Shown here: one piece after another, positions 53,288 through 55,845 of the stretch
Numbering within the stretch: the stretch's first letter is position 1
How the letters are laid out: each line of letters starts with the position of its first letter
Notes under the pieces: model-generated
What the model was told of the DNA's origin: nothing
Seen by the model: the letters and a program-made list of their open reading frames with translations, nothing else
Databases searched by the model: none
Made by a program: the position numbers and the translations under genes
Source of the DNA: VMDJ01 sp965659945
Lineage (GTDB): Bacteria > Pseudomonadota > Gammaproteobacteria > Chromatiales > Chromatiaceae
Assembly (NCBI GenBank): GCA_965659945.1
Contig: CBFHYJ010000006.1
Location: forward strand, 1 to 55,845
Length of the DNA: 55,845 nucleotides
Direction: 5' to 3'

Positions 53288-53635
53288 CATCGCGTTGGAT
53301 TGAATGATGAATTCAATCTCGCGTTGAATACGGCGTTGCTCACGCTCAGAGAGTCGCATCCATAACTTGCCGACTTTTTTTGCTTCGGGGGTGAGTTGTG
53401 TATTTTTTTCCTCACCGTATAACAACCAAGCAGGTGTGATCTTAAGAGCGTCTGCAATCACATCCAGTTTGCGTGGGCGCAGACTTTTACCGTTCTCGAT
53501 CTTTTGAATCACTGCCTGATTGGTGCCTGAAAGCAGGGCAAGCTCATCTTGGGTCAAGCCAAGCTCACGTAGACGAAAGCGCATGCGCTCGCCTAGCGTA
53601 TTGAGATGCAAGTTGAGAATTTCGGCTTCAGACAT
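53273..53635 (-). CDS. XRE-family HTH transcriptional regulator
   Basis: 120 residues with an N-terminal Cro/C1-type helix-turn-helix: LGERMRFRLRELGLTQDELA, LLSGTNQAVIQKIENGKSLR, PRKLDVIADALKITPAWLLYGE. The C-terminal part (LWMRLSEREQRRIQREIEFI) is a helical, charged dimerisation-type region. Small regulators of this kind are common; the target is unknown. It lies downstream of the 413-residue protein gene, same strand, 65 bases apart, and may be co-transcribed. Confidence 0.88.
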   Translation of the reverse strand: MSEAEILNLHLNTLGERMRFRLRELGLTQDELALLSGTNQAVIQKIENGKSLRPRKLDVIADALKITPAWLLYGEEKNTQLTPEAKKVGKLWMRLSEREQRRIQREIEFIIQSNAMLHRR

Positions 53636-53700
53636 TAAAAACGTTCAGACAATAACTAATGGCTGAAAGCAACGGCAACCGCGAGGTCTTCTTTAGGAAG

Positions 53701-54942
53701 CTAATGACTAAGAATAGGCAAGGCGTTGATGTCCAAATCGATTTGCAGCATCAGCTGCTGGAACTCAGGCGAGTCACTGTTATGAAATCGAGCATCGAAT
53801 TCAGAAGGGTTTAGGTGCTCAGGTAGTGCTGAAACATTGGGCATGAAGTCATTATCGTTAGTACTGCGTGCCAGTTTGTCTTGCAACATCATGGCGTCGG
53901 GTGATCGATTAGTGGCGAACTCGCCAATACGCGCGCCGGTCAGTCCGGCCGCTAGATCGGTAAAGCTAAAACCAGAGCCACGTTGCGTATCATTTAACTC
54001 TTTGAGTAAACCTAATCGATCTGAGGCTTGTCGATTGCCATGCGCGGCGTAAGCTGCGGCGATTAAAAAGTGTCGCGCAAGATCAGTACGTTTATGAATC
54101 TTTAAATAAAAGCCTTTCGGCTTAACCGTTTCATCAGAGGCTAAAGGATGCCTAAGTTGGCGCGTTGCCCAGGCGCCGAGCGCAGAAAAAATGGCTTGGT
54201 TTTCTGTTCGCGCATCGTAAAGACCAGAACGCTGCACCGCGAGACTAAACAGGTGGTTCAGCAGGGGGCGAAGATCACCAAATTGATCGCCGCCGGCATG
54301 CTGCCAATAAATCAATTGATCAGTATAAAACTGAACAGCACGTTGATCTGCACTGGCTAATAATTGCGCAAAGGCTTTTTCAACCACATCGGTTCGCCAG
54401 CGCACGTCAAAAGATAGGTGCTCAGGATCAATGGACCACTTCTCGATAACCAGTGCAGCAAGTTGGTACTCAAAACGGCGATGCGCAATCTCAATCAGTG
54501 GTTCACTGATCCAATTAACCAGCGTGGTTGGAATAGTTAAGCTGCCAAGTTGCAGTGTAGTTAAAACCGGCTGGTTGTTTTGTTTAGCCATAACAGCGTA
54601 AACATTGAGATAACGCCAACTATCAATCAGCGGTAGCTCAACACTCAACGTAAAGTTCATTTGATTGTCAGAAAGCTGAAAGGCAGATTGAACGTTTGCG
54701 AGACGTTTCAGTAGGGTGTTTGCGATAGAGCTCAATTCAGTTGGATTAAATTGCAGCTGCTTGCTTTCGCCGGGTGGGATCTGATTAGGGTGCACGCGTT
54801 GTAAAACGTTTCGCGTGATGGATTTATCGAGCTCAGGATTGGCAACAGTTGGAATGGCTGAGGTTTGTTCCAAAGAAGCTACCAATACGCCTAGCGCCAT
54901 GATCGGGGTGAGCAGTAGTAACCATTTGATCAGTCGAAACAA
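53701..54942 (-). CDS. Uncharacterised membrane-anchored protein
   Basis: 413 residues. N-terminal membrane anchor or uncleaved signal (LIKWLLLLTPIMALGVLVASL), then a long periplasmic part with no cysteines seen. A C-terminal stretch (GSGFSFTDLAAGLTGARIGEFA) matches in style the conserved end of a widespread uncharacterised proteobacterial family; I recall similar ends but no function. The rest alternates helices and strands (VELPLIDSWRYLNVYAVM, LLNHLFSLAVQRSGLY). Located between a HTH regulator and divergent lgt. A role in the envelope is likely from the anchor only. Confidence 0.75.
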   Translation of the reverse strand: MFRLIKWLLLLTPIMALGVLVASLEQTSAIPTVANPELDKSITRNVLQRVHPNQIPPGESKQLQFNPTELSSIANTLLKRLANVQSAFQLSDNQMNFTLSVELPLIDSWRYLNVYAVMAKQNNQPVLTTLQLGSLTIPTTLVNWISEPLIEIAHRRFEYQLAALVIEKWSIDPEHLSFDVRWRTDVVEKAFAQLLASADQRAVQFYTDQLIYWQHAGGDQFGDLRPLLNHLFSLAVQRSGLYDARTENQAIFSALGAWATRQLRHPLASDETVKPKGFYLKIHKRTDLARHFLIAAAYAAHGNRQASDRLGLLKELNDTQRGSGFSFTDLAAGLTGARIGEFATNRSPDAMMLQDKLARSTNDNDFMPNVSALPEHLNPSEFDARFHNSDSPEFQQLMLQIDLDINALPILSH

Positions 54943-55056
54943 ACCGTGAATCCGAGACGTAATAAGAATGTTATTCAGCCTAAAGCCTAAAGCCTAGCGT
55001 TGCAGGTGTCTATGTGAATCGACGAAAAGACAATGGGCCCTGTTACACTCTCGGCC

Positions 55057-55845
55057 ATGATTTATCCCGAATTTGATCCGATCATTGTTCAGCTAGGGCC
55101 TGCCGCATTACGTTGGTATGGCTTGATGTATTTGATTGGCTTTGTTGCGGCTTGGTGGTTGGCGCGTCGTCGCGCGAGCTTGGGTGGTGTGATCAAAACT
55201 GAGCAGGTTGATGATCTGATTTTTTATGGTGCGCTAGGCGTCATATTGGGCGGTCGCCTTGGGTACATCTTTTTCTATAACTTTGACCAGTGGCTGGCTG
55301 ATCCTTTAGTGCTGCTGCGCGTCTGGGAAGGCGGCATGGCATTTCACGGTGGCTTGCTTGGCGTGATCGTGGCGATGGCGTTAATAGCAAAGCGATTACA
55401 GCTGCGCTTTTTCCAGGTAGCCGACTTTGTCGCACCGCTTGTGCCTTTAGGTTTATTGGCCGGTCGCGTGGGCAACTTTATTAACGGTGAGTTATGGGGT
55501 GGCGTCACGGATGTAGCTTGGGGCATGCAGGTAAGGTGTGCTGAGCATCTGAACCTGTGTATGAATAAGCTTGGCTTGCCTGCAGATACCGAATTGAGCC
55601 CGCCATTACACCCCAGTCAGCTCTACGAAGCGCTTCTTGAGGGACTCGTTTTGTTCCTATTGCTTTGGTGGTTTTCGAGTAAGCCTAGAGCGGTCGGCGC
55701 TGTCTCCGGCCTGTTCCTGATTGGCTATGGCAGCATGCGCTTTATCGTCGAATTTGTGCGTATGCCGGATGCACATATCGGGTATTTGTGGGGCGATTGG
55801 TTTACTATGGGACAACTTCTTTCGACGCCAATGATTCTTGCGGGT
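55057..55845 (+). CDS. lgt: Prolipoprotein diacylglyceryl transferase (3' partial)
   Basis: Adds diacylglycerol from phosphatidylglycerol to the lipobox cysteine of prolipoproteins; integral inner-membrane protein. 263 codons are open to the window end, so the last few residues are missing. Family motifs: RWYGLMYLIGF, GGRLGYIFFYN, GGMAFHGGLLGV (catalytic His region), PLGLLAGRVGNFINGELWG (catalytic Arg/Asn) and LHPSQLYEA. ATG 55057. The substrates include PilP-type and other lipoproteins seen in this window. Confidence 0.95.
   Translation, partial: MIYPEFDPIIVQLGPAALRWYGLMYLIGFVAAWWLARRRASLGGVIKTEQVDDLIFYGALGVILGGRLGYIFFYNFDQWLADPLVLLRVWEGGMAFHGGLLGVIVAMALIAKRLQLRFFQVADFVAPLVPLGLLAGRVGNFINGELWGGVTDVAWGMQVRCAEHLNLCMNKLGLPADTELSPPLHPSQLYEALLEGLVLFLLLWWFSSKPRAVGAVSGLFLIGYGSMRFIVEFVRMPDAHIGYLWGDWFTMGQLLSTPMILAG

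Overview
This window looks like core chromosome of a gammaproteobacterium. The evidence is the gene order. Several blocks match known gammaproteobacterial synteny: mrcA divergent from pilMNOP(Q)-aroK-aroB-gltBD; zapA-6S RNA-fau opposite ygfB-pepP-ubiH-ubiI; a glycine riboswitch ahead of gcvTH; rplM-rpsI; and ppnP/proA-nadD-rsfS-rlmH-maf-rng-yhdP-nitrilase-tldD-pmbA. Three features point away from enterics: a pyrophosphate-dependent phosphofructokinase, a glycine decarboxylase split into two subunits, and lysine/alanine-rich histone H1-like sequence. These are more common in sulfur-oxidising or methylotrophic gammaproteobacteria (Thiotrichales, Chromatiales or Methylococcales-like). I cannot name the genus. 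I saw no insertion sequence, prophage, CRISPR array, tRNA or rRNA.

Layout. 1-2612: NADP-malic enzyme without a phosphotransacetylase domain (5' end cut by the window) and citrate synthase. 2613-9768: penicillin-binding protein 1A divergent from a damaged type IV pilus operon, then aroK and aroB. 10007-17195: gltB, gltD and hemE. 17199-19365: coq7, an orphan GlcF-like Fe-S protein and a 2Fe-2S ferredoxin. 19531-20500: the rplM-rpsI operon with its own promoter and terminator. 20654-21636: a monocistronic porin. 21661-24813: rpiA, ilvA, a small lipoprotein and an H1-like protein. 25091-30850: fau, 6S RNA, zapA and a zapB-like gene face ygfB-pepP-ubiH-ubiI. 30971-35658: a tandem glycine riboswitch controls gcvT-gcvH-gcvPA-gcvPB. 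35713-38971: a small secreted Asn/Gly-rich protein, PPi-PFK, and a divergent adenylate-kinase-like protein with a ~150-residue histone-like tail. 38978-51990: a long run of minus-strand housekeeping genes (gloA to ppnP). 52094-55845: rlmI, a small HTH regulator, an uncharacterised membrane-anchored protein, and lgt (3' end cut by the window).

Three things stand out. First, the pilus operon has two independent lesions. pilM has a one-base frameshift. pilP is fused in frame to the last ~70 codons of pilQ, with the rest of the secretin gene gone. If both are real, this locus can no longer build a type IV pilus. Second, the adenylate-kinase-like protein at 37743-38942 keeps the fold and the four LID cysteines but has lost most catalytic residues, and it carries an H1-like DNA-binding-type tail. 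This is a candidate pseudoenzyme/nucleoid-protein chimera, and it lies divergent from a PPi-dependent glycolytic enzyme across a promoter region with a perfect inverted repeat. Third, the 6S RNA has a 10-bp closing stem and a competing 5' hairpin that can be read directly from the sequence.
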